This document shows, one piece after another, positions 25,706 to 34,698 of a stretch of DNA of 64,000 nt. Within the stretch, counting starts at the first letter, position 1. Every line of letters begins with the position of its first letter. The position numbers and the translations under genes are program-made. A model generated the notes under the pieces. The model did no database searches and was not told where the DNA came from. It was given only the letters and a program-made list of their open reading frames with translations. The stretch comes from a bacterium (GTDB lineage Bacteria > Pseudomonadota > Alphaproteobacteria > Micavibrionales > UBA2020): positions 434,001-498,000 of the forward strand of contig JAQSDV010000002.1 in NCBI GenBank assembly GCA_029945425.1. The letters run 5' to 3'.

Positions 25706-27103
25706 ATGAGCGAACAGCAATTCGACATCGTCATCCTCGGCGCAGGCCCCGGCGGTTATGTGGCCGCCATCCGCGCCGCGCAGCTGGGCTTCAAGACCGC
25801 GATTGTGGAACGTGAAAACTTGGGCGGCATTTGCCTGAACTGGGGCTGCATCCCGACCAAGGCGCTGCTGCGCTCATCCGAAATCCACCACCTGCTGCAT
25901 AACCTTGACGCTTACGGGCTGAAGGCCGATAACATCTCCTTCGACTTCAAAAAAATCATCGACCGGTCGCGTAAAGTGGCTGGGCAGTTGTCAGGCGGCA
26001 TCAAGCACCTGATGAAGAAAAACAACATCACCGTTTTCGACGGCACCGGAAAACTGATGGGCAAGGGCAAACTGGCCGTGACCAAGGACAGCAAACCCGT
26101 CGCCGAATTGAAAGCGCCGCATATCATCATCGCAACTGGCGCGCGCGCCCGCGTGCTGCCGGGTCTGGAGCCCGACAAGCTGGTCTGGACATACCGCGAA
26201 GCGATGACACCGACTGAAATGCCGAAATCGCTGCTGGTTATCGGATCGGGCGCGATTGGCATGGAATTCGCCAGCTTCTACAAAAACATGGGCGCGCAGG
26301 TGACAGTGGTCGAATTGATGGACCGCATCCTGCCCGTCGAGGACGCCGATATTTCCGCCTTCGCGCGCAAGGCGTTCGAAAAGCAGGGCATGAAGATCAT
26401 GACCGGCGCGAAAGTCGCCAAGCTGAACCGCGGCGCGAATGATGTGGAGGCGGAAATCGATACCGCCGGCAAAATTGAAAAGATCAAGTTCGACCGCGTG
26501 ATTTCAGCGGTCGGCATCGTCGGCAATTCAGAAAACCTCGGCCTTGAAAATACCAAGGTAAAGGTTGACCGCGGCCATATCACCGTCAACGAATGGTTGC
26601 AGACGGACGAACCCGGCGTCTATGCCATCGGCGACGTCGTGCAGGGCCCGTGGCTGGCGCATAAGGCGAGCCATGAAGCGGTCATCTGCGTCGAGAAGAT
26701 CAAGGGCCTGAACGATGTTCACCCGCTAAACGTCGAAAACATTCCCGGCTGCACCTATTGCATGCCGCAGGTCGCATCTGTCGGCCTCACCGAAGCGAAG
26801 GCGAAGGAAAAAGGTTACACCGTGAAAGTCGGCAAATTCCCATTCATCGGCAACGGCAAGGCGATTGCGCTGGGCGAGCCGGAAGGCTTCGTCAAAACCG
26901 TATTCGACGCAAAAACCGGCGAGTTGCTGGGCGCGCATATGATCGGCGCGGAAGTGACCGAATTGATTCAGGGCTACGGCATCGCCAAGACGCTGGAAAC
27001 AACCGAGATCGACCTGTTCCACACCGTGTTCCCGCATCCGACGCTGTCGGAGATGATGCATGAGTCCGTGCTGGATGCGTATGGCAAAGTGATCCATATG
27101 TGA
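25706..27103 (+). CDS. lpdA: Dihydrolipoamide dehydrogenase (E3)
   Basis: This 465-residue flavoprotein reoxidises lipoyl groups of the PDH complex with NAD. It shows the FAD dinucleotide motif ILGAGPGGYVAA, the redox-active disulfide in GGICLNWGCIPTKAL, an NAD-binding ViGSGAIGMEFASF motif, and the C-terminal active-site FHTVFPHPTLSEMMHE with catalytic His-Glu. The frame is open from 25544, but ATG 25706 has AGGAG 8 nt upstream and gives the standard N-terminus. It closes the pdh operon. Confidence 0.97.
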   Translation: MSEQQFDIVILGAGPGGYVAAIRAAQLGFKTAIVERENLGGICLNWGCIPTKALLRSSEIHHLLHNLDAYGLKADNISFDFKKIIDRSRKVAGQLSGGIKHLMKKNNITVFDGTGKLMGKGKLAVTKDSKPVAELKAPHIIIATGARARVLPGLEPDKLVWTYREAMTPTEMPKSLLVIGSGAIGMEFASFYKNMGAQVTVVELMDRILPVEDADISAFARKAFEKQGMKIMTGAKVAKLNRGANDVEAEIDTAGKIEKIKFDRVISAVGIVGNSENLGLENTKVKVDRGHITVNEWLQTDEPGVYAIGDVVQGPWLAHKASHEAVICVEKIKGLNDVHPLNVENIPGCTYCMPQVASVGLTEAKAKEKGYTVKVGKFPFIGNGKAIALGEPEGFVKTVFDAKTGELLGAHMIGAEVTELIQGYGIAKTLETTEIDLFHTVFPHPTLSEMMHESVLDAYGKVIHM

Positions 27104-27120
27104 TCTGCGCGGCGGACACA

Positions 27121-27588
27121 TCACGCCGGAACTGAAAATACCCTCGTGAAGCACTGCGCTTCGGTCATGCCTGTCAGCATGTGGCGTATTGCAGGTAAGG
27201 ATTTTTCCCATTCATCGACGCCGATGTTTCCCAAGGTAACGTGTGGATGGAATTCATCTCGCAGCAGCGACGGATGACCGCATGTTGCGATAAGTTCTTC
27301 CCGTAGCGCAACGATAATGGGCGTTTTAGCGATGCCAAGTCCTGCCCATATTCGTCCGTCTGTATCACCCAATTTTAGCAAGTCGGTAAACACAACCGTC
27401 GTTTGGCGCTCGGCAATCTCGGTCGTTACACCGATATAACTGAAGAGCGTGATGTGCGGCGGTGCATCGGTGCCTAGCGTGAACGTGGAGGCGATGATCG
27501 TTGCCAAAGTCTGTGACGCTTGCACGATGCGATGTGCAATGTCGGGGGGGAATACAAGTTGCAGGCTGATGCGGCTGGGCGCGATCAA
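27121..27588 (-). CDS. 2H phosphoesterase / RNA 2',3'-cyclic phosphodiesterase family protein
   Basis: The product of about 155 residues carries the two H-x-T-x motifs of the LigT/ThpR superfamily: PPHITLF in the first half and FHPHVTLGN in the second. These enzymes open 2',3'-cyclic phosphates or ligate 2'-5' RNA ends. The start is set at TTG 27588, which overlaps the TGA stop of the upstream acetyltransferase (TTGA) and has GAGAAG at a good distance. The open frame further upstream lies over that gene. RNA specificity is not certain. Confidence 0.75.
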   Translation of the reverse strand: MIAPSRISLQLVFPPDIAHRIVQASQTLATIIASTFTLGTDAPPHITLFSYIGVTTEIAERQTTVVFTDLLKLGDTDGRIWAGLGIAKTPIIVALREELIATCGHPSLLRDEFHPHVTLGNIGVDEWEKSLPAIRHMLTGMTEAQCFTRVFSVPA

Positions 27589-28082
27589 ACAATCTTCTCG
27601 TAATAATCCAGCTCGGCCTTCTCCATCGTGCCGCGATGGACGAAGGTGTAGCCGCATTTTTTATAGAATTCGCTGGCACCGCCGGAGCCGACATATGAAT
27701 CAAGGCGCACGGCTTTCACCCGCAATTTGCGCGCGCGGCTTTCGATTTCGTAGAGGGCGGATTTGCCGAGGCCTTTGCCTTGAAATTTCGGGTCGATGGA
27801 CATGTTACGCAGGTAACAGGCGGGCGTGCTCTGGCGCTTGAACCACGGCTTTGACTCGCGGTCGGTTTTTTCGACGTCGAGTGTGAAGGTGCCAGCCAGA
27901 ACGCCGTCCTCGACCACAACGAACAATGTGTTGTCGGTCAGCTTGCTCAAGATCGTGCCGAGCAGCGAGATTTTCGACCACGGGCCTTTGCCATGCTTGC
28001 GAGTCAGTTCGTCTGCCGCTTCCTTGCGCAGTTTGTAGATATCCATCACCTCCGTCAGGTGTGCGCGCCGGATATTGACCAT
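27585..28082 (-). CDS. GNAT family N-acetyltransferase
   Basis: This 165-residue acetyltransferase has its acetyl-CoA loop at KFQGKGLGKSALYEIE (Q-G-K-G-L-G) and the GNAT ending ASEFYKKCGYTFVHRG. The N-terminal RRAHLTEVMDIYKLRKEAADEL is typical of environmental GNATs. The substrate is unknown. It is the first gene of a two-gene minus-strand unit with the 2H phosphoesterase (4-nt overlap) and is divergent from lipA. Confidence 0.8.
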   Translation of the reverse strand: MVNIRRAHLTEVMDIYKLRKEAADELTRKHGKGPWSKISLLGTILSKLTDNTLFVVVEDGVLAGTFTLDVEKTDRESKPWFKRQSTPACYLRNMSIDPKFQGKGLGKSALYEIESRARKLRVKAVRLDSYVGSGGASEFYKKCGYTFVHRGTMEKAELDYYEKIV

Positions 28083-28213
28083 CTTAATCCCCCGAGAATC
28101 TCTTAACCCGCATTCCTGCGACTCTGTTCAATAACTTTGCCATAGATATCAATGCCTTGCAAGTTTCCCGAAAAAGAGTTGCCGTTTGGCAAAAGGCGGC
28201 TAAATTACTGTCC

Positions 28214-29197
28214 ATGACTGACGACATCGACACAGCCCCTGAAGCCAACGAAAAGAAAAAATCCGAGTTCCGTCACCCGGAAAAGCGGAACCGTCCGGAT
28301 ACGCCCATCCTGCGCAAGCCGGAATGGATCCGCGTGAAGGCGCCTGTGTCCCCCGAATATCACGAGACAAAAACCCTTGTCCAGAGCCTGAAACTCAAGA
28401 CGGTTTGCGAGGAAGCGGCATGCCCGAATATCGGCGAATGCTGGAAACAGAAACACGCGACCTTCATGATTTTGGGCGCGACCTGCACCCGCGCCTGTTC
28501 GTTCTGCAACGTGGCGACCGGTATTCCGGATAAGCTTGACCCGTTCGAGGCGGCACGCGTGGCGATCGGCGTCCAGAAACTGGGCCTGAAGCACGTCGTC
28601 ATCACCTCCGTCGACCGCGACGATTTGGAAGATGGCGGGGCGGAGCAGTTCGTGAAGGTCATCAGCGAAATCCGCCGCTTGTCGCCGGGCACCAGCATCG
28701 AAATCCTGACGCCGGATTTCAAAGATAAAAATAACGCGATCGAGCCGATTGTAATTGCGCGCCCCGATGTGTTCAACCACAACCTTGAAACCGTGCCGCG
28801 CCTGTACCCGACGATCCGCCCGGGCGCGCGTTATTTCACGTCGCTGGAACTGCTGAACCGCGTCAAGAAAATCGACCCGTCGATCTTCACCAAATCCGGC
28901 CTGATGGTCGGCCTTGGCGAGACGAAACAGGAAGTGATGCAAGTCATGGACGACCTGCGCGCGGCGGATGTAGATTTCCTGACCATCGGCCAGTACCTGC
29001 AGCCGACGCCCAAACACGCGGCTGTCGACCGTTTCGTGACGCCGGAAGAATTCAAGTCATATGAAACCATCGCCCGCGGCAAGGGCTTCCTGATGGTGGC
29101 GGCAACGCCGCTGACGCGTTCGTCCTACCACGCGGATTCCGATTTCGAGAAAATGCGCTCCGCGCGCGAGGCGAAGCTGGCCTCGGCTGGCAAGTAA
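28214..29197 (+). CDS. lipA: Lipoyl synthase
   Basis: This 327-residue radical SAM enzyme inserts two sulfurs into octanoyl groups to make the lipoyl cofactor needed by the PDH subunits encoded upstream. The auxiliary-cluster cysteines are in [13 protein letters not shown], and the radical SAM cysteines are in [10 protein letters not shown]. The C-terminal part ends in the RSSYHAD segment, whose serine helps hold the auxiliary cluster. ATG 28214 is preferred, although no strong SD is seen before it. A -35/-10-like pair (TTGCCG, 16 nt, TAAATT at 28201) ends only 8 nt before the ATG. The Coq10-like gene begins directly after the stop. Confidence 0.97.
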   Translation: MTDDIDTAPEANEKKKSEFRHPEKRNRPDTPILRKPEWIRVKAPVSPEYHETKTLVQSLKLKTVCEEAACPNIGECWKQKHATFMILGATCTRACSFCNVATGIPDKLDPFEAARVAIGVQKLGLKHVVITSVDRDDLEDGGAEQFVKVISEIRRLSPGTSIEILTPDFKDKNNAIEPIVIARPDVFNHNLETVPRLYPTIRPGARYFTSLELLNRVKKIDPSIFTKSGLMVGLGETKQEVMQVMDDLRAADVDFLTIGQYLQPTPKHAAVDRFVTPEEFKSYETIARGKGFLMVAATPLTRSSYHADSDFEKMRSAREAKLASAGK

Positions 29198-29641
29198 ATG
29201 CCATCCCATTCCGAAAAACGCATCCTGCTGTATTCGTCGGAACAGCTGTTCGACCTTGTGATGGATATCGAAAAATATCCTGAATTCCTGCCTTGGTGCC
29301 TCGCCGCGCGCGTGAATGAAAAGCGCAAGGCGGATCTCAGCGCCGATGTGATCGTGGGCTACGGGCCGTTCCGCGAAAAATTTTCATCGCATGTGGAATT
29401 CAAAAAGCCCAAGGAAATCCAGGTCCATTATTTGCAGGGGCCGATGAGCCAGCTGGAAAACAGATGGGTGTTCAAGGATCTGCGCGGCGGGCAGTGCGAG
29501 ATCGATTTCTATATCGACTTCTCACTGAAGACCAAGCTGTTCGAGAAAATTGTCGACCAGTTTTTCCATCGTGCGCTTGTGAAAATGATCAACGCGTTCG
29601 AGGCGCGTGCGCTGCAGCTTTACGGCGGCAAGAAGCATTAA
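29198..29641 (+). CDS. Coq10/RatA-type START-domain protein
   Basis: This 147-residue START/polyketide-cyclase-fold protein opens HSEKRILLYSSEQLFDLVMDIEKYPEFLPWC, the classic beginning of the ubiquinone-binding Coq10 family (RatA in E. coli annotation). The alphaproteobacterial members are thought to bind ubiquinone and aid its delivery to the respiratory chain; the toxin role proposed for RatA is not implied. It abuts lipA (no gap), an arrangement common in alphaproteobacteria, and shares its TTAA stop with the convergent pncC. Confidence 0.88.
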   Translation: MPSHSEKRILLYSSEQLFDLVMDIEKYPEFLPWCLAARVNEKRKADLSADVIVGYGPFREKFSSHVEFKKPKEIQVHYLQGPMSQLENRWVFKDLRGGQCEIDFYIDFSLKTKLFEKIVDQFFHRALVKMINAFEARALQLYGGKKH

Positions 29642-30141
29642 ACGGCGTCGATTTCGCGCTTGATAAAGGTGAGGGCGGTTTCGACGGTGGCGATGCGTAC
29701 AGCGGAACGGTCGCCGCCGAACAGGTTTTTCACCGCAAAACTTTTACCCGTTTTTCCATTGGCGACACCGATATAAACAAGCCCGACAGGCTTGCTCTCT
29801 GTCGCACCACCCGGGCCGGCGATGCCGGTCGCGGAAATCGCGATATCGGCCTTGGATGCAGCAAGCGCGCCGGTTGCCATTTGCAGCGCGACATCATCGC
29901 TGACCGCGCCGGTACGCTCCAGCAGCGCGCGGTCAATGCCCAGTTCCTTGATCTTTGAATCGTAGGAATAGGAAATATAGCCGCGATCCACGACATCGGA
30001 TGATCCCGGCACTTCGGTCAGGCATGCCATGATGAGGCCGCCCGTGCAGGATTCAGCGGAAACAAGTTTCAGCTTTTTCTTGCGGGCTTCGCTCAAAATA
30101 ACGGCGGCAAGGCTCAGCAGGTGTTCGGGGAAAAGTGCCAT
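29638..30141 (-). CDS. pncC: Nicotinamide-nucleotide amidase (CinA C-terminal domain)
   Basis: This 167-residue stand-alone CinA C-terminal domain deamidates NMN to nicotinate mononucleotide in pyridine nucleotide salvage. The signature is VSAESCTGGLIMACLTEVPGSS with the catalytic Ser-rich loop, followed by ATGIAGPGGATESKPVGLVY. The start ATG 30141 is chosen; the open frame continues upstream into the gap before pgpA but has only weaker starts. Sequence between pgpA (stop 30164) and this start is 22 nt, consistent with one minus-strand operon ispDF-pgpA-pncC. Confidence 0.92.
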   Translation of the reverse strand: MALFPEHLLSLAAVILSEARKKKLKLVSAESCTGGLIMACLTEVPGSSDVVDRGYISYSYDSKIKELGIDRALLERTGAVSDDVALQMATGALAASKADIAISATGIAGPGGATESKPVGLVYIGVANGKTGKSFAVKNLFGGDRSAVRIATVETALTFIKREIDAV

Positions 30142-30163
30142 GTCTGATTTCTGGTGCTGCTTT

Positions 30164-30853
30164 CTAGTTCGGAAGGTAGAACAGCGCGACGCCGCAGACG
30201 CCGGGGAAGGCATAGATACCCGCCACAACATCGTCCATCATCACATCCGCGCCATTGCGGCTGCGGCGGTCATAGAACGACGCGGGCCAGGGCTTGTAGA
30301 TGTCGAACAGGCGGAAAAGAAAGAACGCGACCCACCATAAATCCCAATGCGTTTCGGCGGGGATGGCGGCAATCCACATGCCGACGACTTCATCGACCAC
30401 AATGGACTGGTCATCGGTTGCGCCGGATTTCTTGCCGAAGCGGTCGGCGGCAACCGTGCCGATCAGCAGCAGCGCCATCGCCGCGCAGCCGAGAGCGACA
30501 GGACCGCCATACATGGCAATCGCATATCCGAAGGGCATGGCGGCCAGCGAACCCATGGTGCCAGGCGCAGGGCGCAGGAAACCGGCGCCGAACCAGGAGC
30601 CCAGCCAGCAATGCCATTCCGAAAACTTCATGCCGGCCGGGATCGGCTTGATGCGGGGGCGCAGTTTTTTGATCCAGCCCCAGATTTTTTCGCGCCAGAT
30701 AACGATCGGCAGCAGCAGCAGCATCAGGATGCCGATCTGGGGGGCTGTGATACCGCCAGCCGCCGTCGCCAGATCTTCCGCATTCGGGACGTGATGCACC
30801 GGCGGCGTCGTGGTCTCGGCGGTTGTTTCTGTGGTGGTGACGGTCGATGCCAT
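30164..30853 (-). CDS. pgpA: Phosphatidylglycerophosphatase A
   Basis: This 229-residue membrane enzyme removes phosphate from phosphatidylglycerophosphate to give phosphatidylglycerol. PgpA motifs are GFLRPAPGTMGSLAAMP, DDQSIVVDEVVGMW and FDIYKPWPASFYDR followed by MMDDVVAGIYA. Compared with E. coli PgpA it has an N-terminal extension of about 75 residues: a Thr-rich stretch and one extra membrane segment (IGILMLLLLPIVIW). It begins directly at the ispDF stop codon without a gap. Confidence 0.92.
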   Translation of the reverse strand: MASTVTTTETTAETTTPPVHHVPNAEDLATAAGGITAPQIGILMLLLLPIVIWREKIWGWIKKLRPRIKPIPAGMKFSEWHCWLGSWFGAGFLRPAPGTMGSLAAMPFGYAIAMYGGPVALGCAAMALLLIGTVAADRFGKKSGATDDQSIVVDEVVGMWIAAIPAETHWDLWWVAFFLFRLFDIYKPWPASFYDRRSRNGADVMMDDVVAGIYAFPGVCGVALFYLPN

Positions 30854-32065
30854 TTACGTTCCCCATTTCCTGATATCATCATCCCGCAGGACGGGGCGCG
30901 ATGTAAAGGGCAGGCGCACGGTTGCGACTGCTTCCGCGGCGATGCCTTCGCGTCTTCCGGTAAATCCGAGCCCCTCGGTCGTGGTCGCCTTCACGCTGAC
31001 GCGGTTGAGCGGGAGGGCGATGATTTCGCCGATTTTCGCGCGCATGGCGTCGCGGTGCGGGCCGATCTTGGGCGCTTCGCAGATGATCGTCACATCGACA
31101 TGGCTGATGATGCCGCCCTGCGCCGCGATCAGGTCAGCGGCATGGCGCAGGAATTTCGAACTGTCGGCATTTTTCCAGCGGGCATCTGTCGGCTTGAAAT
31201 GCATGCCGATATCGCCGTCGCAAATGGTCGCCAGCAGCGCATCGGTAAGGGCGTGCAAACCTACATCGGCGTCGGAATGCCCCTCCAGCACATGGCTATG
31301 CTGCAATTCAATGCCGCATATCATCAGTTTACGTCCGGATTGTTCAACTAGTTTGTGAACGTCATAGCCTGTGCCGGTGCGGATATCGCCACAGCGTGCG
31401 GCAATGCTTTGCTCCATCAGGGCGAGGTCTTCGGGATGCGTGACCTTGAAATTGCCCTTTTCACCCGGGATGATTTTGACAGCCGGGCCTGCAATTTCGC
31501 AAAGCGCCGCATCATCGGTCAGCGATTTGTCGGCATGCTGGCGGTGAAGGGCAAGAATGGTGTCAAACTTGAAGGCCTGCGGGGTCTGGATGGCATAAAG
31601 GTTCTCGCGGCTCTCCGTCTTCACGCTGTCACCGCTCGCGCGCTTGACGGTATCGGTGACGGGTAAACCGGGGATAACGGCGTCATTGTTTTTCAGGGCG
31701 TTGCAGATATCGGTTATCAGATCGCTTGAAAGCCCGGGACGGGCGGCGTCGTGGATCAGGATGTAATCCGGCTTGTCGCGCCTGGCGATTTCTTCCAGGC
31801 CCTTCAGCGCCGATTGCTGGCGCGTGCCGCCGCCGTGCAGGGCGGTAATGCCGGGAGCAGCAGCCGCAAAACGTTCGGCATGGCCGGGATGAATGGCGAC
31901 ATAGACTGATTTAATATCAGCATGTTGCGAGAAGATATCCACAGACCAGTTGAGGATAGGGCGACCCAGCAGCGGTTGATATTGCTTCGGAATACCCGCG
32001 CCGAAACGCTCGCCCGATCCGGCGGCGACGATGAGGACGGCGATGTTGGGCTTTTTATTATCCAT
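30854..32065 (-). CDS. ispDF: Bifunctional IspD/IspF isoprenoid biosynthesis enzyme
   Basis: This 403-residue fusion catalyses two non-consecutive steps of the MEP pathway. Residues 1-230 are IspD (MEP cytidylyltransferase; AVLIVAAGSGERFGAGIPKQ at the start, IHDAARP in the middle). Residues 240-403 are IspF (MECDP synthase; GTGYDVHKL, and the zinc site in EGHSDADVGLHALTDALL). The fusion is typical of alphaproteobacteria. It is first in the operon with pgpA and pncC and divergent from ntrB. A plausible promoter is at 32103-32131. Confidence 0.97.
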   Translation of the reverse strand: MDNKKPNIAVLIVAAGSGERFGAGIPKQYQPLLGRPILNWSVDIFSQHADIKSVYVAIHPGHAERFAAAAPGITALHGGGTRQQSALKGLEEIARRDKPDYILIHDAARPGLSSDLITDICNALKNNDAVIPGLPVTDTVKRASGDSVKTESRENLYAIQTPQAFKFDTILALHRQHADKSLTDDAALCEIAGPAVKIIPGEKGNFKVTHPEDLALMEQSIAARCGDIRTGTGYDVHKLVEQSGRKLMICGIELQHSHVLEGHSDADVGLHALTDALLATICDGDIGMHFKPTDARWKNADSSKFLRHAADLIAAQGGIISHVDVTIICEAPKIGPHRDAMRAKIGEIIALPLNRVSVKATTTEGLGFTGRREGIAAEAVATVRLPFTSRPVLRDDDIRKWGT

Positions 32066-32102
32066 AATGCAATAGAAGGGTTTATTCCTGTGGCCTGTGG
32101 CA

Positions 32103-32131
32103 ACTGTAAAGCCGCGCTATATATAGGTCAA
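32103..32131 (-). promoter_or_regulatory. Putative sigma-70-type promoter for ispDF
   Basis: On the minus strand TTGACC (32131-32126) is followed after 17 nt by TACAGT (32108-32103), about 38 nt before the ispDF ATG. Spacing and -35 are good, the -10 is moderate. The spacing matches the other proposed promoters in this window. Confidence 0.45.
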
Positions 32132-32170
32132 CGCTTGTTATTTGCCTAAAAATCGGGCAAAAATGCGCTG

Positions 32171-32220
32171 TGCATAAAAAATAGGCGGGAGCAACCGTCT
32201 GCATAAATAATAGGCACGAG
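32171..32220 (+). repeat. Imperfect 21-bp direct repeat in the ntrB leader
   Basis: TGCATAAAAAATAGGCGGGA at 32171 and TGCATAAATAATAGGCACGA at 32200 start 29 nt apart and agree at most positions over 21 bp. The second copy ends 7 nt before the ntrB ATG, so its GGCACGAGG may act as the ribosome site. Just upstream, TTTGCC and GGCAAA (32141-32161) form another inverted repeat. The copies may be paired regulator sites or a duplicated leader. Confidence 0.5.
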
Positions 32221-32227
32221 GTGCGTG

Positions 32228-33295
32228 ATGTCCGGATTGAAAGAGACTGCAAAGGTTCTGCCGCTGCCCCGCGCGCCCGAAACACCGGCGCTCGCCATGC
32301 TGCAGGCGCTGCCCGATGCCGTGCTGGCCGTCATGACCGATGGCCGCATCCTGTTCTCCAACCACGGCGCGCAGGCATTCTTCGGCATTGGCGAAAAGGC
32401 ATTGGCGGGCAAGACGCTCGCCGCGTTGCTGGGGGATGACAGCACAGCGCATGAAGCCATGCTGTCGGGCCAGGCCATTACCCTCCACGACATCACCCTG
32501 ACCGGCAAACCGGTTGCAAGCCTTTCGGCTGTGCCGATGGAGGAGGGGTGGTTCATGCTGGTCATACGCCCCGATACGATGCCGTCCAAAAATGGCTGGA
32601 CCGCCAAGATCAAGAATTCGATCAAGCCCGCCCAGCACCTCGCCCGTATGCTGGCGCACGAGATCAAGAACCCGCTATCGGGTATCAGGGGCGCAGCGCA
32701 ACTGCTGGCAACTTCCGTCCAGTCGCCCGACGACCGCGAACTGGCCGAACTGATCGCGACCGAAACCAGCCGCGTGTTCCGCCTGATCGACAAGGTCAAC
32801 GTCTTCGACGATGCACCGCAGGAACAATACGCGCCCGTGAACCTTCATGCCGTCATGGAGCATGTGGAAAAAATTGCACGCTCCGGTTTTGCAGGCGTGA
32901 CAATCCACCGCCGTTACGATCCTTCGCTTCCCGATATTCATGGTCATTACGACCGCCTTGTGCAGGCCGTCCTGAACCTCGTGAAGAACGCGGCGGAGGC
33001 GGGGGCGCAGGAAATTACGCTGCATACGTCATACGAAATGGCGGCAGGCTTCCACCCCGAAAGCCGCGCACGCCTGCCGGTTTGCGTCACGATTGAAGAC
33101 AATGGCACCGGCATCGATGCGGAAACGCAAAAAACATTGTTCGAGCCGTATCACACAACCAAGCCCGGCGGCGACGGCCTTGGCCTTGCGGTCGTATCCA
33201 AGATTATCGACGATCATGGCGGCGCGGTCGATGTTTCCAGCCGCCCCGGCAAAACGCAATTCAAGCTCAACTTCCCGCGAGGAGACGGCAAATGA
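32228..33295 (+). CDS. ntrB: Nitrogen regulation sensor kinase NtrB
   Basis: This 355-residue cytosolic kinase/phosphatase controls NtrC in response to nitrogen status, normally through PII. An N-terminal PAS domain (LPDAVLAVMTDGRILFSN) is followed by HisKA with the H-box LAHEIKNPLSGIRGAAQLL, N-box NLVKNAAEAG, and ATPase boxes DNGTGID and GGDGLGLAVV. ATG 32228 is chosen over the adjacent GTG 32225. The gene overlaps ntrC by 4 nt (ATGA). The usual dusB partner upstream is absent; ispDF lies divergently instead. Confidence 0.95.
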   Translation: MSGLKETAKVLPLPRAPETPALAMLQALPDAVLAVMTDGRILFSNHGAQAFFGIGEKALAGKTLAALLGDDSTAHEAMLSGQAITLHDITLTGKPVASLSAVPMEEGWFMLVIRPDTMPSKNGWTAKIKNSIKPAQHLARMLAHEIKNPLSGIRGAAQLLATSVQSPDDRELAELIATETSRVFRLIDKVNVFDDAPQEQYAPVNLHAVMEHVEKIARSGFAGVTIHRRYDPSLPDIHGHYDRLVQAVLNLVKNAAEAGAQEITLHTSYEMAAGFHPESRARLPVCVTIEDNGTGIDAETQKTLFEPYHTTKPGGDGLGLAVVSKIIDDHGGAVDVSSRPGKTQFKLNFPRGDGK

Positions 33296-34698
33296 CCGCT
33301 GCAAAAACCATCTTGGTCGCCGATGACGAAGCCTCCGTCCGCACCGTCTTATCACAGGCGTTGAAACGCGCAGGATACGAGGTCAGCGCAACCGATAACG
33401 GCGCGACACTGTACCAGTGGATATTGGAAGGCAAGGGCGACCTTGTGATTACCGACGTCATGATGCCCGGCGAAAACGGGCTCGACCTGCTGCCGAAAAT
33501 TTTGCAAAAACGTCCCGGCATGAAAGTGATTGTCATGAGCGCGCAAAACGCATTGACGACCGCGATTGCAGCGTCCGACAAGGGCGCGCTCGATTTCCTG
33601 CCGAAGCCGTTCGATATTGATGAATTGCTGGCAACCGTCGCGGGTGTCTTCCGCAAATCGGTCGCGGCAGCAAATGACACCAGCGAAACAATTGACGCGC
33701 TTGACAAGGCCTTCGTCGTCGGCCAGAGCCGCGCGATGCAGGATATTTACCGCACTGTCGCACGCCTGCGCAATTCCGACCTGACGGTTTTAATTTCGGG
33801 TGAATCCGGTACGGGCAAGGAAGTGATCGCCCGCGCGCTGCATGAATACAGCCGCTGGAAATCCGGCCCCTTCATCGCCGTCAACATGGCGGCGATCCCG
33901 CGGGAGCTGATTGAATCCGAATTATTCGGCCATGAAAAAGGCTCGTTCACGGGCGCAACCCAAAAAACCCAAGGCCGTTTTGATCAGGCACAGGGCGGCA
34001 CGTTGTTCCTCGATGAAATCGGCGATATGCCCTATGAGGCGCAAACGCGCCTGTTGCGGGTATTGCAGGAGGGCGAGTTCACCAGCGTCGGTGGCCGCCG
34101 CGCCGTGAAAACGCGCCTGCGGATTATCGCTGCGACCAACAAGGATTTGCCCGCGCTTGTCCGTGCTGGCAAATTCCGCGAGGATTTGTATTACCGCCTG
34201 AACGTTGTGCCCTTGCGCATCCCTGCCTTGCGTGAACGGTCGGACGATATTCCCGCGCTCGTCCAGCATTTCATCGCCAAATCCGGCATTGCCAAGGTGT
34301 TCGAAGCAGAAGCGATGGAGGTGCTGCAGCGCCATCCGTGGCAAGGCAATATCCGCGAACTGGAAAACTTCACGCGCCGCTTGGCTGCACTTTGTCCGCA
34401 GGACATCATCGACGCGGTTACCGTGCGCGAAGAACTTAAAAATATGGTGCCCGCAACGGTGACAACCACTAACCGCGCCGAAATCATCGGCCTGCTGATG
34501 CAGGATTATTTTGTCGCGCCGCCCGCAGGTGGCATTTACGAACCCCTGTTGCGCGAGCTGGAAAAGCCGCTGATCGAGCGTGTGCTGCAGGTCACCAACG
34601 GCAACCAGATCAAGGCCGCGGAAATGCTGGGCCTGAACCGGAACACCTTGCGCAAGAAAATCCGCGATCTTGGCGTCGAAGTGCGGAGGGCATCATGA
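33292..34698 (+). CDS. ntrC: Nitrogen regulator NtrC, sigma-54 activator
   Basis: The 468-residue protein has a receiver domain (phospho-Asp in VITDVMMPGENG), an AAA+ domain with Walker A GESGTGKEVIA, the sigma-54-contact loop as GSFTGA in KGSFTGATQK, Walker B LFLDEIGDMP, and a C-terminal Fis-type helix-turn-helix (AAEMLGLNRNTLRKKIRDLG). The loop has Ser for the consensus Ala of GAFTGA, a common functional variant. It activates nitrogen-assimilation genes with RpoN. It overlaps both ntrB and ntrY by 4 nt. Confidence 0.95.
   Translation: MTAAKTILVADDEASVRTVLSQALKRAGYEVSATDNGATLYQWILEGKGDLVITDVMMPGENGLDLLPKILQKRPGMKVIVMSAQNALTTAIAASDKGALDFLPKPFDIDELLATVAGVFRKSVAAANDTSETIDALDKAFVVGQSRAMQDIYRTVARLRNSDLTVLISGESGTGKEVIARALHEYSRWKSGPFIAVNMAAIPRELIESELFGHEKGSFTGATQKTQGRFDQAQGGTLFLDEIGDMPYEAQTRLLRVLQEGEFTSVGGRRAVKTRLRIIAATNKDLPALVRAGKFREDLYYRLNVVPLRIPALRERSDDIPALVQHFIAKSGIAKVFEAEAMEVLQRHPWQGNIRELENFTRRLAALCPQDIIDAVTVREELKNMVPATVTTTNRAEIIGLLMQDYFVAPPAGGIYEPLLRELEKPLIERVLQVTNGNQIKAAEMLGLNRNTLRKKIRDLGVEVRRAS

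Noticed and set aside
34000..34100. GSFTGA in NtrC as a broken sigma-54 contact motif
   Set aside because: Ser for Ala at this position is a frequent functional variant.
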